Counted from the first letter of the stretch, positions 25,280-35,340 are shown. The stretch is 51,871 nt of DNA from Clostridiales bacterium (GCA_015055705.1 SVHR01000002.1:1-51871); one strand, 5' to 3'. The notes: a model not told the origin generated them from the letters alone. Program-made: numbers and translations.

Positions 25280-26821
25280 CTACCCCTTGACGTCAAGGAT
25301 TTTGTTGCAAATTTCTGCCGCCCAGTCCTTTTCGTGACTGACAAGTAGTATTGCGCCCTTATAGGCAAGGAGTGCCTTTTTTAGGCTGTCCTTTGCGCGC
25401 ACGTCAAGGTGGTTGGTAGGCTCGTCGAGAATAAGGAGATTAGACGGCACGTTCATAAGCGCGGCAAGCTTAAGTCTTACCTGCTCGCCACCGCTAAGGG
25501 TAGATATGGGTTTTAGCGCAAGCTCGTTTTTTAGTCCCACCTTGGCAAGCAAGGCACGGATTTCCTTTTGGTTAAGGCGAGGGAACTTGTCGCTAAGGTA
25601 CTGGGCGGGGAGAAGCTCGGAGTTGTCAAACTCAAGATCCTGCTCGATGTACGCAATTTTAGCCGCGGGGTGGAATTTCGTTCCGCCGCTTATTCTTGCA
25701 ATCTTGCCTAAGATAGTTTTGATTATGGTCGTTTTGCCTATGCCGTTGGTGCCGCGCAGCCAAAGCCTTGTTTCGCTTCCCATTTCAAGCGAGATGGGAG
25801 GAAGCAGCGCAAAGTCGTAGCCGACCTCCAGCTTGTCGGTTGCAAGCAGCTCCTTTGTATGAAGCTCCACGTATGGGAAGTAAAATTCTGCGTCGTATAT
25901 GACTGTGGGCTTACGTATAACCTCTATTTTGTCAAGCATCTTTTTGCGGCTGTTTGCCATGCCTGCGGTTGCTGCGCGTGCCTTGTTGCGTTCGATATAG
26001 TCGGTCATCTTCTCGATTTCGCGCTGTTGGCGAGCATACGCTTCCTCGTACTGCTTGGCGTTTTGCTCACGCTGAACGACGAATTGCGAATAGTTGCCGC
26101 TGTACTTTTTTATTTCGCCGTTTTCGATATTGATTATATTTTTGCACACCTTGTCCAAAAAATCAATGTCGTGAGAGATTACGAGGAATGCGGATTTGGT
26201 TCCGTTAAGGAACTCGACAAGCCACTCGATATGCTCGATGTCCAAAAAGTTGGTCGGCTCGTCAAGCAGCATTATGTCCGGCTTTGTTAGTAGCAGCTTT
26301 GTAAGCATAAGCTTTGCTCTGCCGCCGCCCGACAGCGTGCCGATAGGGGTGTCGTAGCCAAAGGCGGATACGCCGAGTCCTCCTGCAACCTTTTTGATTG
26401 TTGCGTCAATTTCAAAAAAGCCGCGGCTTGTAAGCGTGTCGAGAATATTGTTCGCTTTTGTAATCAGCTTGTCAAGCTCGCCCTCGTCGGCGTCGCCCAT
26501 CTGAGCGTAAAAGCCCTCCATCTTCTCGTTAAGCGCATATAGGTCGGCAAACGAGGTGCGAAGATACTCCATTACGGTAAGGCTTCGGTCGATGTCGGCG
26601 TGCTGGTCGAGGTAGCCGCGCGTAAGGCCGTTAAGCCACTTAACCTCGCCCTCGTCCTGAAGCACCTCGCCCGACAAAATCTTGATAAATGTCGACTTGC
26701 CTGCACCGTTAAGGCCTACGATTCCCGAGTGCTCTCCGCCCGAAACGCTAAGGCTGGCTTTAGAAAACAGCGTTTTGCTGTCGTAAACGTGTGATAAATC
26801 TTTAATTTCAAGTATGCTCAT
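25280..26821 (-). CDS. ABC-F family ATP-binding protein
   Basis: Two Walker A (GLNGAGKSTFIK, GTNGIGKTTIIK) and two signatures (LSGGGRAKLML, LSGGEQVRLKLA) without TM domains. Confidence 0.9.
   Translation of the reverse strand: MSILEIKDLSHVYDSKTLFSKASLSVSGGEHSGIVGLNGAGKSTFIKILSGEVLQDEGEVKWLNGLTRGYLDQHADIDRSLTVMEYLRTSFADLYALNEKMEGFYAQMGDADEGELDKLITKANNILDTLTSRGFFEIDATIKKVAGGLGVSAFGYDTPIGTLSGGGRAKLMLTKLLLTKPDIMLLDEPTNFLDIEHIEWLVEFLNGTKSAFLVISHDIDFLDKVCKNIINIENGEIKKYSGNYSQFVVQREQNAKQYEEAYARQQREIEKMTDYIERNKARAATAGMANSRKKMLDKIEVIRKPTVIYDAEFYFPYVELHTKELLATDKLEVGYDFALLPPISLEMGSETRLWLRGTNGIGKTTIIKTILGKIARISGGTKFHPAAKIAYIEQDLEFDNSELLPAQYLSDKFPRLNQKEIRALLAKVGLKNELALKPISTLSGGEQVRLKLAALMNVPSNLLILDEPTNHLDVRAKDSLKKALLAYKGAILLVSHEKDWAAEICNKILDVKG
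25284..25362 (-). repeat. 79-bp direct repeat, proximal copy (current 3' end of the ABC-F gene)
   Basis: See 24360-24438. Confidence 0.9.
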
Positions 26822-26912
26822 AATAAGATAATAGCATATTTTATGCTAAAAGGCAACTTATATTTGGCCTCGCCGCTTGTTTTTGGGTTAGTTATATGGT
26901 ATAATTAAGGCG

Positions 26913-27746
26913 ATGGAATGCAACAGATGTCCTCGCCGCTGTAAAACGCAAGCAAACGGCTTGTGCGGCGTGAATGGAATTAAGGTGGCAAAGATTATGC
27001 CGCATTACTACGAGGAGCCTTGTATCAGCGGCAAAAACGGAAGCGGCGCGATATTCTTTTCGGGCTGTAATCTTAGATGCTGCTTTTGTCAAAATCGACC
27101 CATCAGCCACGGGCTAAAGGGCGAGTATTACACCGAGGAGCGTCTTGCCGCCGAGATTTTGTCGCTTCAGGAAAGCGGCGTGCATAATATTAACCTCGTT
27201 ACGCCCTCGCATATCGTGCCGTGGCTTGCCGGCGTTTTACGCGCGGTAAAGCCTCAGCTTCATATTCCCGTGGTGTACAACAGTAGCGGCTACGAGGGGG
27301 ATATCACCATATTAGACGGGTTGGTGGACGTGTACTTGCCCGACTTTAAGTATATGGATAGCGCGCTTGCGGCAAGGTATTCGTCAGCCCCCGACTATCC
27401 CGAGGTTGCAAAAGGAGCGATAAAGGAAATGCTCAGACAGGTTGGCGAGGTGGTGGTCGAGGACGAACTTATCAAAAAAGGCGTTATTATCCGTCACCTA
27501 GTTTTGCCCGGACACAGAAAAGACAGCATAGCCATTATGGAGTATATAGCACAGAATTTCCCTGAGGCTTACGTCAGCATAATGAGTCAGTACACGCCTG
27601 AGTTCAATGTTGGGCACATCGAGCTTGACCGCAAGGTGACGAGCTTTGAGTACAATAGCGTGGTAGAGGTAGCGTTGAGGCTTGGAATAAAGGGATTTAT
27701 GCAAGAGCGAACTGCCGCAGATACGGTTTATACGCCGCAGTTTTAA
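26913..27746 (+). CDS. Radical SAM protein, PflA/PflX-like
   Basis: GAIFFSGCNLRCCFCQNRPISHG; NINLVTPSHIVPW; NSSGYE; MSQYTPEF. Confidence 0.85.
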   Translation: MECNRCPRRCKTQANGLCGVNGIKVAKIMPHYYEEPCISGKNGSGAIFFSGCNLRCCFCQNRPISHGLKGEYYTEERLAAEILSLQESGVHNINLVTPSHIVPWLAGVLRAVKPQLHIPVVYNSSGYEGDITILDGLVDVYLPDFKYMDSALAARYSSAPDYPEVAKGAIKEMLRQVGEVVVEDELIKKGVIIRHLVLPGHRKDSIAIMEYIAQNFPEAYVSIMSQYTPEFNVGHIELDRKVTSFEYNSVVEVALRLGIKGFMQERTAADTVYTPQF

Positions 27747-27932
27747 TTAGGGCGTGTAGCAAAATCGGATAGGCGTAATACTGTTTTTTGTGCAAAATGA
27801 TAAATATAACATAGCCGCAGACGGTGACGACCTTTTACTTCAAAAATTTTACAAATATTTTTCAAAAACCTATTGCATTTAATCGATTTGTATGATATAA
27901 TATTCTTACAAAAAATTATGGGAGGGCAATTT

Positions 27933-28163
27933 ATGTCTATCGTTAAAAGCTTTAACAATTTGCCGAGACTCGTTCAGATTCTTCTTCTTTTGATTCCCGG
28001 CGTAAACTGGATTACCGAGCTTGCTGTACGTATTTCGGCAGCGTTCCACGGCAAGGCACTGGCACAAATCATTATGCTTATTATCTGCATTCCGTTCGGC
28101 GCAATTATGGGTTGGCTTGACCTTTTCTCGGTAATTTTCCGCGGAAAGTTTATTTTGACCTAA
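27933..28163 (+). CDS. Small membrane protein (76 aa)
   Basis: ATG 27933 after GGGAGGG; MSIVKSFNNLPRLVQILLLLIPGVNWITELAVRISAAFHGK... Confidence 0.65.
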   Translation: MSIVKSFNNLPRLVQILLLLIPGVNWITELAVRISAAFHGKALAQIIMLIICIPFGAIMGWLDLFSVIFRGKFILT

Positions 28164-28183
28164 TACAGGTATTAGACAAAAAA

Positions 28184-28212
28184 GGCAGGCTCATGCAGGA
28201 GCCTGTTTTTTT
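28184..28212 (+). terminator. Rho-independent terminator
   Basis: CAGGCTC-atgcag-GAGCCTG followed by T7. Confidence 0.75.
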
Positions 28213-28297
28213 GTGCAAATAATTTACCGTCAGTTATTTGACAAAAGGATTTTTAGTATATATAATTTATTAGTAGAGAAATTTTGCGGAGAGGATT

Positions 28298-29323
28298 ATG
28301 TATAATTCTGTAATGTTATTCGTGTTCGGTCTGCTGCTTCTTATTAAGGGTGGAGACTGGTTTGTGGACAGTGCAACGGGCATCGCTAAGCGATTCCATA
28401 TCCCCGAGCTGATTATCGGCGCTACGGTCGTTTCTATAGGAACGACGCTTCCCGAGGTCATGGTGTCGGCGATGGACGCTGTTGGCGGCGATGGCGGAAC
28501 GGCTTACGGCAACGCTATCGGCTCGATTATTTGTAATACTGCGCTTATTGCGGCAATTACCATTGCCGTTAGACCTGCTAAGGTTGACAGAAAAACCTTT
28601 ATTATGCCTGTGCTTTTCTTCTTTGGCGCGGCGGTAATTTATCTTATTGCAGCCTACTTCCTCGGTGAGTTTTCGAGAGTGCTTGGTATAATTCTTCTCG
28701 CTGTGTTTGTTGTGTACATGGTGCTTACCGTAATTAAGGGCATTAAGGCAGACAAGCACGGCGAAGGTCACGACGAGCTTGACCAAATGGGTCTTGAAAC
28801 GCCCGAGGAGGAAGCGGCAGATGCGGCTATGACGCCCAAGCAAAAGCGCATGGATATGATTAAGGATATCGTGCTTTTGGTGGTGGGCGCGGCGGTTATA
28901 GCGTTGGGTGCCGACCTTTTGGTTGACAACGGTATTATTATTGCTGAGGCGCTTGGCGTTCCTTCGGCTGTAATCGGACTTACCTTTATTGCTATAGGAA
29001 CAAGTCTTCCCGAGCTTGTAACCGCAATAAATTCGCTTGTTAAGGGTCACGGTGCGCTGTCGCTCGGCAATATTATCGGCGCAAATCTCTTTAACCTCGT
29101 GCTCGTAAGCGGCGTGGCAATCACGCTTTCGCCGTTTGCGATTCCTTCCGAGAATATGCTCTTTGGCGTGGCGTCCTCGCTTGTGATAGATTTGCCTATT
29201 ATGCTTGGCGCGATGCTACTTCTTACCGTACCCGCGCTTGTTACGGGTAAAATAAAAAGATGGCAGGGTATAGCATTACTTGGCGTTTACGTGGCATTCT
29301 TCGCTTTGCAGTTTATAATTTAG
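28298..29323 (+). CDS. Calcium/sodium antiporter (CaCA family)
   Basis: Duplicated motifs GATVVSIGTTLPEVMVSA...GNAIGSIICNTALI and GLTFIAIGTSLPELVTAI...GNIIGANLFNLVLV. Confidence 0.9.
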   Translation: MYNSVMLFVFGLLLLIKGGDWFVDSATGIAKRFHIPELIIGATVVSIGTTLPEVMVSAMDAVGGDGGTAYGNAIGSIICNTALIAAITIAVRPAKVDRKTFIMPVLFFFGAAVIYLIAAYFLGEFSRVLGIILLAVFVVYMVLTVIKGIKADKHGEGHDELDQMGLETPEEEAADAAMTPKQKRMDMIKDIVLLVVGAAVIALGADLLVDNGIIIAEALGVPSAVIGLTFIAIGTSLPELVTAINSLVKGHGALSLGNIIGANLFNLVLVSGVAITLSPFAIPSENMLFGVASSLVIDLPIMLGAMLLLTVPALVTGKIKRWQGIALLGVYVAFFALQFII

Positions 29324-29504
29324 ATAAGGCTTTGTTGCAATAATTAAGTCTAAGGTTAAAAACACAAAAGGCAGTCGTGCAGGCAAAAACCGTGCGTCTG
29401 CTTTTTTATTAGTTGCGGCAATAAAAATTTGTAGGATTTTGTTTTTTGTGTTGTGTTTTTTGGCAAGATGTGTTATAATGGTCTTTCTAGGATAGGAGAG
29501 CAGT

Positions 29505-32500
29505 ATGCCCGATTTTGAATCACTTTACAGCGAAAGTCAAGCCAACGCCTTTACTTCGGCAAAAAAAAGGTTCTACGACAACAAGGTTTTTGACCTTACC
29601 GAGAGTCAAGAGGATGGCAAGACTATAATAAAAGGAACCGTGCGCGGTCATCGAGATTACGCCACCACCATTGTTTTTGACGAGCAAGGTGGATTATATG
29701 ATTATTCTTGCGACTGCGTGGGCTTTAACCTTAGTGACGGTCCGTGCAAGCACATTATTGCCACGGCACTTACGTACGAGGAGAAAAACCCCGATACCTC
29801 GGCGGCGGCGATAAAGTACGTTTCGGACAGTGCGGTTACGGGACTTATTGGCGCGTATTCGGCTATGCGTAGGGGCAAAATTCTGCGCGAGGACCCGCCC
29901 GTAAGGCTTGTTCCCGTGCTTAGCCTTGGCGGCGACGATTCGATAGGGCTAAGATTTTCTATTGGAAAAAAGCGTATGTACAAGGTGCAAAATATCGAAA
30001 GCTTTGCATCTTACTTAGAGCATAAGCAATATCATCGCTACGGTGCGGCACTGGCGTTTGAGCACGCCGTGTACAATTTTGACGAAAAAAGCATACCCCT
30101 TGTTTCGTTTTTGGCGCGTACGGTGCGCGAAAATTTAAGCAGGGGAGCTGTGATCAAGGATAGGCTTATGCTGTCGCCGTCCGATTTTGACGATTTTATA
30201 GACAGCTATATCGACCTTATCGAGGTAGAGGAGGGCGGCGCCAGCGAGGGCGTAAGACAAATCGTTCGTACCCCTGACAGCCTTAAGGCGCAGATACGCG
30301 TGGACGAATGCGAGGGCGGCTTCGAGGTGCAATCCAACATTGACACCTTTAAGCTGCTTGCCGGCAAAAGATATGATTATATTATGACGGCGGGTCGCAT
30401 TTATAGGGTAACAAGCGAGTTTTTGGACGGAACGTACAAGCTTCTCGGTGCGCTGTCCGCGCGGCCCAAGCTTTTTGTGGCAGAGGCGGACATCGGTAGA
30501 TTTTATAACAACGTGCTGTGCGAGGCGGCAAGGTTTTTGGACGTCAAAAGCGATCTTGACCTAACCGTTTTTGCCGTGCCCGAGCTGACGGCTTCGCTAT
30601 ATCTCGACCGTGACGGCGGCGTTGTTGAGGGTAGATTGGAGTGCAAGTACGGTGAAACGGAGGTGGATATATTCTCGCAGTCTGCGCTTGACCGTGACTA
30701 CGAGGCGGAAAACGCGCTTAAGGACGTGCTGACTAAGTACTTTCCGTACTTTCCACACCTTATTTTGGAGAGTGACGACGACGTTTACAAGCTTCTTACC
30801 GAGGGGCTTCGCAGTATACGTAGGCTATGCGCCGTCTATATGACAGCCGAATTGCAAAAGGTGACCATTCGCAGGCCGCCCGGAGTAAAGGTGGGCGTAA
30901 AGCTTAGCGGCGATCTTATAGACATCGACCTATCGGACGATGATTTTACGCACGAGGAGCTGCTTAAAATTATCAGCGCCGCTCAAAACAAGAAATATGT
31001 TCGACTGGGCAATGATTTTGTGGACATAGATGACCCCGGACTAAGGGCGCTTGCCGAGGTGTTGACGCTTTCGCCCACGCTTAGCATGCCGTCGTACTAC
31101 GCGCCGCACGTTACCCAAAAGCTTGGCGAGTTTTACGACGTAAGCGGTGAGGCAGGTCAAATCGTCGACAGCGGAATAGAGGTTCCCGACTGCCTAAGGG
31201 GCGTGCTTCGTCCGTATCAGGAAAGCGGCCTAAAATGGCTTGGCGACCTTAAGGCAAGCGGCTATGGGGGCATTCTTGCCGACGACATGGGTCTTGGCAA
31301 AAGCCTGCAAATCATATCGCTTATACTTGCAAGCCGCCTAAAAACGATTATCGTTTGTCCCACCACGCTTATATTAAACTGGGAGAGTGAGTTCAAAAAG
31401 TTCGCACCGTTCCTTAAGGTGCTGTGCGTAATGGGCTCTGCAGGCGAGCGTGCCGCGCTTGCCGCAAGGGCGGACGAGTACGACGTGGTTATCACCTCGT
31501 ACGAGCTTATTCGCCGCGATATCGAGCTTTATACTATGGAGTTCGACCTCGCGGTGGTGGACGAGGCGCAGTTTATCAAAAACCCCGAAACCAAAAATTC
31601 GCGTGCGGTAAAATCGCTAAAAAGCAAGCACCGCTTTGCGCTTACAGGAACGCCAATCGAAAACAGTCTGTCCGAGCTGTGGTCGATTTTCGACTTTATT
31701 ATGCCGGGATATTTGCTTTCGTACGCACAGTTTAAGGAGACTTACGAAATCAAAATCGTTGGCGGTGACGTCAAGGCGGCGGAGGAGCTAAGAAAGCTGG
31801 TTATGCCGTTTATCTTAAGGCGTCTTAAGTCGGACGTGCTAAAGGAGCTTCCGCCCAAAATCGAAACGGACATCGTTTGTCCCCTTGGTGCAGAGCAAGA
31901 GGAATACTACAAGGCGTACCTTTCGCTTATTCGCAAAAGCCTGCTTAGCGACCCTGCAATCAACAAGATTACCGTGCTTACTATGCTTACCAAGCTTCGC
32001 CGAATTTGCTGTGACCCCTCGCTTGAGGACTCCGCCTACAAGGGCAACTCGGCAAAGCTCGAGGCGTGTATGCAGCTTGTGGATTCGGCAATCAAGGGCG
32101 GTCACAAGATTTTGATATTCTCGCAGTTTACGTCCATGCTGGAGATTATTCGTGCACAGCTTCTCAGTCGCGGCATAACAAACTACGTGCTTACGGGCGA
32201 AACGCCCAAAAGCGAGCGCATCAAGTTTGTAAACCGCTTTAATAAGGACGAAACGCAGGTCTTTTTGATTTCGCTCCGTGCGGGTGGAACGGGTCTTAAC
32301 CTTACCGGTGCGGACGTAGTAATTCACTATGACCCGTGGTGGAACATTTCGGTTATGAACCAAGCCACCGACCGTGCGTACCGTATAGGTCAGCAAAGGT
32401 CTGTGCAGGTTTATTCGTTGCTTCTAAGCGGCACGCTGGAGCAAAAGATTGTCGAGCTTCAAAAGCGCAAGGCTAGACTCTCGGGACTGCTTGAGGGCAA

Positions 32501-32537
32501 TTTGGAAATATCCGAGCTTATCGACCTTATCAAATAG
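29505..32537 (+). CDS. SNF2-family helicase with SWIM zinc finger
   Basis: SWIM-like CDCVGFNLSDGPCKHIIA; LADDMGLGKSLQIISL, VVDEAQFIKNP, ALTGTPIENSLSELWSIFDF, LRAGGTGLNLTGAD, QATDRAYRIGQ. Confidence 0.92.
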   Translation: MPDFESLYSESQANAFTSAKKRFYDNKVFDLTESQEDGKTIIKGTVRGHRDYATTIVFDEQGGLYDYSCDCVGFNLSDGPCKHIIATALTYEEKNPDTSAAAIKYVSDSAVTGLIGAYSAMRRGKILREDPPVRLVPVLSLGGDDSIGLRFSIGKKRMYKVQNIESFASYLEHKQYHRYGAALAFEHAVYNFDEKSIPLVSFLARTVRENLSRGAVIKDRLMLSPSDFDDFIDSYIDLIEVEEGGASEGVRQIVRTPDSLKAQIRVDECEGGFEVQSNIDTFKLLAGKRYDYIMTAGRIYRVTSEFLDGTYKLLGALSARPKLFVAEADIGRFYNNVLCEAARFLDVKSDLDLTVFAVPELTASLYLDRDGGVVEGRLECKYGETEVDIFSQSALDRDYEAENALKDVLTKYFPYFPHLILESDDDVYKLLTEGLRSIRRLCAVYMTAELQKVTIRRPPGVKVGVKLSGDLIDIDLSDDDFTHEELLKIISAAQNKKYVRLGNDFVDIDDPGLRALAEVLTLSPTLSMPSYYAPHVTQKLGEFYDVSGEAGQIVDSGIEVPDCLRGVLRPYQESGLKWLGDLKASGYGGILADDMGLGKSLQIISLILASRLKTIIVCPTTLILNWESEFKKFAPFLKVLCVMGSAGERAALAARADEYDVVITSYELIRRDIELYTMEFDLAVVDEAQFIKNPETKNSRAVKSLKSKHRFALTGTPIENSLSELWSIFDFIMPGYLLSYAQFKETYEIKIVGGDVKAAEELRKLVMPFILRRLKSDVLKELPPKIETDIVCPLGAEQEEYYKAYLSLIRKSLLSDPAINKITVLTMLTKLRRICCDPSLEDSAYKGNSAKLEACMQLVDSAIKGGHKILIFSQFTSMLEIIRAQLLSRGITNYVLTGETPKSERIKFVNRFNKDETQVFLISLRAGGTGLNLTGADVVIHYDPWWNISVMNQATDRAYRIGQQRSVQVYSLLLSGTLEQKIVELQKRKARLSGLLEGNLEISELIDLIK

Positions 32538-32633
32538 AAAATAATGCTTGGCAACAAAAACGAGCGTACGTAGCGGCGTTTTTGTAGCAAAACCATAATT
32601 TTGTTAAAAAAATTATATATAGAGGTAGAAAAA

Positions 32634-34454
32634 ATGAAAAAATTTAAGGCAGAATCAAGGCGACTTTTGGAGCTTATGATAAACTCCATTTACACAAACA
32701 AGGAGATCTTTTTGCGAGAGCTTATTTCCAACGCAAGCGACGCAATAGACAAGCTTCATTTTATTTCGCTTACCGATGAGGGCGCAAGCAGGGACTTTGC
32801 AATAAGAATAGATATTGACGAGGCGGCTCGTACGCTTACCATTAGCGACAACGGTATCGGTATGAGCGAAAAGGAGCTGGAGGATAACCTCGGCACGATT
32901 GCAAACAGCGGCACCTTTAAGTTCAAGGCAGAGCATAAGACGGACGAGGAGCTTATCGGTCAGTTTGGCGTGGGCTTTTATTCGGCATTTATGGTGGCAG
33001 ACAAGGTCGAGGTGGTATCTAAAAGGTACGGTGAGGACGAGGCATATAAGTGGACGAGCTGTGGCGCGGACGGTTATGAGATAGAAAAATCGGAGCGCGA
33101 GCAAAGTGGCTCGACTGTTACGCTGTATCTTAAGCCAAACGAGGACGACAATCAAACGGACAACTATTTGTCCGAGTGGCACATAGGCGAGCTTGTCAAA
33201 AAATATTCTGACTTTATCCGCTACCCCATAAATATGGAATGCACCGGTCAGCGCAAAAAGGAAGGCACAGACGAGTGGGAGGAATTTAAGGAGCTTCGCA
33301 CCCTTAACAGTCGCACTCCCATTTGGAAAAAGGCAAAGGGAAGCGTAAGCCAAAAGGATTATTTTGATTTTTACCGTAACAGATATTACGACATGGAAGA
33401 TCCGCTTCATTACTTTGCGGCTTCAACCGAGGGCGCGCTGACCTACAACGCACTTATTTACGTGCCGCAAAAAGCACCGTACGACTATTATAGCGAGGGC
33501 TTTAGGCGTGGGCTTTCGTTGTACGTAAACGGCGTTCTTATTATGGATAAATGTGAGGATTTGTTGCCACCGTATCTTGGTTTTTTGCGCGGCGTGGTAG
33601 ACAGCAGTGACCTTTCGCTTAATATTTCGCGCGAGATGCTTCAAAAGGACCGACAGCTTAAGGCACTTGCTCAGGGTATTCAAAAGCGCATTGTAGGCGA
33701 GTTCAAAAAGCTACTTAGCTCTGACCGCGAAAAGTACGACAAGCTTTTTGCTGAGTACGGTGCAAGCATAAAGTTTGGCGTGTATGACAGCTTCGGCGCA
33801 AAAAAGGACGAATATAAGGACCTTATAATGTTCCGCACCTCTAAGTCCGAGGGGCTTAGCACGCTTTCGGAGTACGTTAGCCGTATGAAGGAGGGTCAGA
33901 CCGAAATTTATTACGCTTCGGGTAAGTCTATTGAGGCAATCGAGCGCACCCCGCAGGTCGAGGGAATGAAGGCAAAGGATACCGAGATTTTGTACCTTAC
34001 CGACAATATTGACGAGTTTGTTATGCAGGTGCTTCGCGAGTACGACGGCAAAAAGCTGACGCCCGTTTCGGCGGCAGGCGAAAAAGAAAGCGACGGTTCG
34101 TTTGACGGCTTGCTTAAATTTATGACCAAGGCGCTTGACGGCAAGGTTAAGGCGGTGCGACTTAATTCGGGCATAGGCTCGTACCCGTCGTGCATTACCG
34201 CCGAGGGAGAAATTTCTTTTGAAATGGAGCGCATAATGAGGGCTATGCCTAATGGCAATGGAATTAAGGCGACTCGTGTTCTCGAGATTAACCCGAGGCA
34301 CGACATTATTGTAAGGGCAAAGGACTTGCTTGACACCGACGAGGATAGACTTACCGCTATCACAAAAATTTTATATGGCGAAGCACAAATTCTTGCCGGT
34401 TTAGAACTTGACGAGAGTGCCGATTTTGTAGTAAACTTAAATAAGATGATTTAA
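32634..34454 (+). CDS. htpG: Molecular chaperone HtpG (Hsp90)
   Basis: KAESRRLLELMINSIYTNKEIFLRELISNASDAIDKL, DNGIGMSEKELEDNLGTIANSGT, GQFGVGFYSAFMVADKV. Confidence 0.95.
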   Translation: MKKFKAESRRLLELMINSIYTNKEIFLRELISNASDAIDKLHFISLTDEGASRDFAIRIDIDEAARTLTISDNGIGMSEKELEDNLGTIANSGTFKFKAEHKTDEELIGQFGVGFYSAFMVADKVEVVSKRYGEDEAYKWTSCGADGYEIEKSEREQSGSTVTLYLKPNEDDNQTDNYLSEWHIGELVKKYSDFIRYPINMECTGQRKKEGTDEWEEFKELRTLNSRTPIWKKAKGSVSQKDYFDFYRNRYYDMEDPLHYFAASTEGALTYNALIYVPQKAPYDYYSEGFRRGLSLYVNGVLIMDKCEDLLPPYLGFLRGVVDSSDLSLNISREMLQKDRQLKALAQGIQKRIVGEFKKLLSSDREKYDKLFAEYGASIKFGVYDSFGAKKDEYKDLIMFRTSKSEGLSTLSEYVSRMKEGQTEIYYASGKSIEAIERTPQVEGMKAKDTEILYLTDNIDEFVMQVLREYDGKKLTPVSAAGEKESDGSFDGLLKFMTKALDGKVKAVRLNSGIGSYPSCITAEGEISFEMERIMRAMPNGNGIKATRVLEINPRHDIIVRAKDLLDTDEDRLTAITKILYGEAQILAGLELDESADFVVNLNKMI

Positions 34455-34468
34455 TAGGGAGGATAATT

Positions 34469-34960
34469 ATGGAACTTAAGGCTAATCTTTTGGACGAAGG
34501 CGGCGTTAAGCGTGCGCTTAACCGTATCGCACATGAAATTATCGAGAAGAATAAGGGTGTAGAAAACGTTATTTTGGTGGGACTCAAAAGCCGTGGTATG
34601 CCGCTTGCTCAGCATATTCAGGGCGTAATCAAGCAGGCAACCGACTTTGAGGTGCCGGTTTACGAGCTTGACCCCACAAAAAAGGGAGAAAACCTTTTTG
34701 ACCCCACAGGCAAAAGAGCAGTAATTGTAGACGACGTTATGTACACCGGTAGAACTGTGCGTGCCGCAATGGAGAAGATTCTCAGCTTTGGTAAGGCTGC
34801 GCGTGTTCAGCTTGCCGTGCTTATCGACCGCGGTCATCACGAGCTTCCCATTCGCCCCGACTTTGTGGGTAAAAACGTGCCGACAGCTAAAAACGAGGTT
34901 ATCTCGGTTAACTTCCCGCCGTTTGATAAGGTTATTGGCGTAGATATTTTCGAGCTGTAA
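34469..34960 (+). CDS. pyrR: Bifunctional pyrimidine operon regulator/uracil phosphoribosyltransferase
   Basis: GVENVILVGLKSRGMPLAQHI, AVIVDDVMYTGRTVRAAME, LIDRGHHELPIRPDFVGKNVPT. Confidence 0.93.
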   Translation: MELKANLLDEGGVKRALNRIAHEIIEKNKGVENVILVGLKSRGMPLAQHIQGVIKQATDFEVPVYELDPTKKGENLFDPTGKRAVIVDDVMYTGRTVRAAMEKILSFGKAARVQLAVLIDRGHHELPIRPDFVGKNVPTAKNEVISVNFPPFDKVIGVDIFEL

Positions 34961-35122
34961 AAATCGCTTGCCTTGTTGCGGCAAGAAGCGATAGCTTTTA
35001 TCCTTGCGTTTGATTTTTGGCGCGGTGTGACAAGGACTGTAAAGTAATAATACATAAAAACGACTATACGTTTTTGCGTTTTTTGGTCATAGCGGCAATT
35101 CATCTAGCACAATAAAAAGAAA

Positions 35123-35166
35123 GAGAGAACAAATTGGTTTAGTTGCCAAAATGTTCTCTCTTTTTT
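35123..35166 (+). terminator. Rho-independent terminator, copy 2 of the 1085-1127 family
   Basis: GAGAGAACAAATTGGTTTAGTTGCCAAAATGTTCTCTCTTTTTT. Confidence 0.7.
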
Positions 35167-35171
35167 GCTTA

Positions 35172-35340
35172 GTGAAGTTTTTGCTAACGCAAAAGTGAAG
35201 TTGTGCTATGCCCAGTGAAGTTGCGTAGCTTACGCTCGCAGTGAAGTTAAGTTTGCCCTAAACTTCGCCGCTCGGCGAAACTTCACTCACTTTAGTAGAA
35301 CTTCACTATCGCAGATAACTTCACTTGCCCGCAAGGGCAA
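35172..35340. repeat. GTGAAGTT/AACTTCAC fold-back repeat cluster
   Basis: GTGAAGTT at 35172, 35195, 35215, 35241; AACTTCAC at 35279, 35299, 35317; several spacers are self-complementary (TTTGCtaacGCAAA, GCGTAgcTTACGC, AAGTTTgcccTAAACTT, CGCCGctCGGCG, GCCCgcaaGGGC). Confidence 0.85.

Noticed and set aside
35172-35340. CRISPR array
   Set aside because: Repeat unit only 8 bp, orientation flips, spacers are self-complementary and of uneven length; no cas genes in the window.
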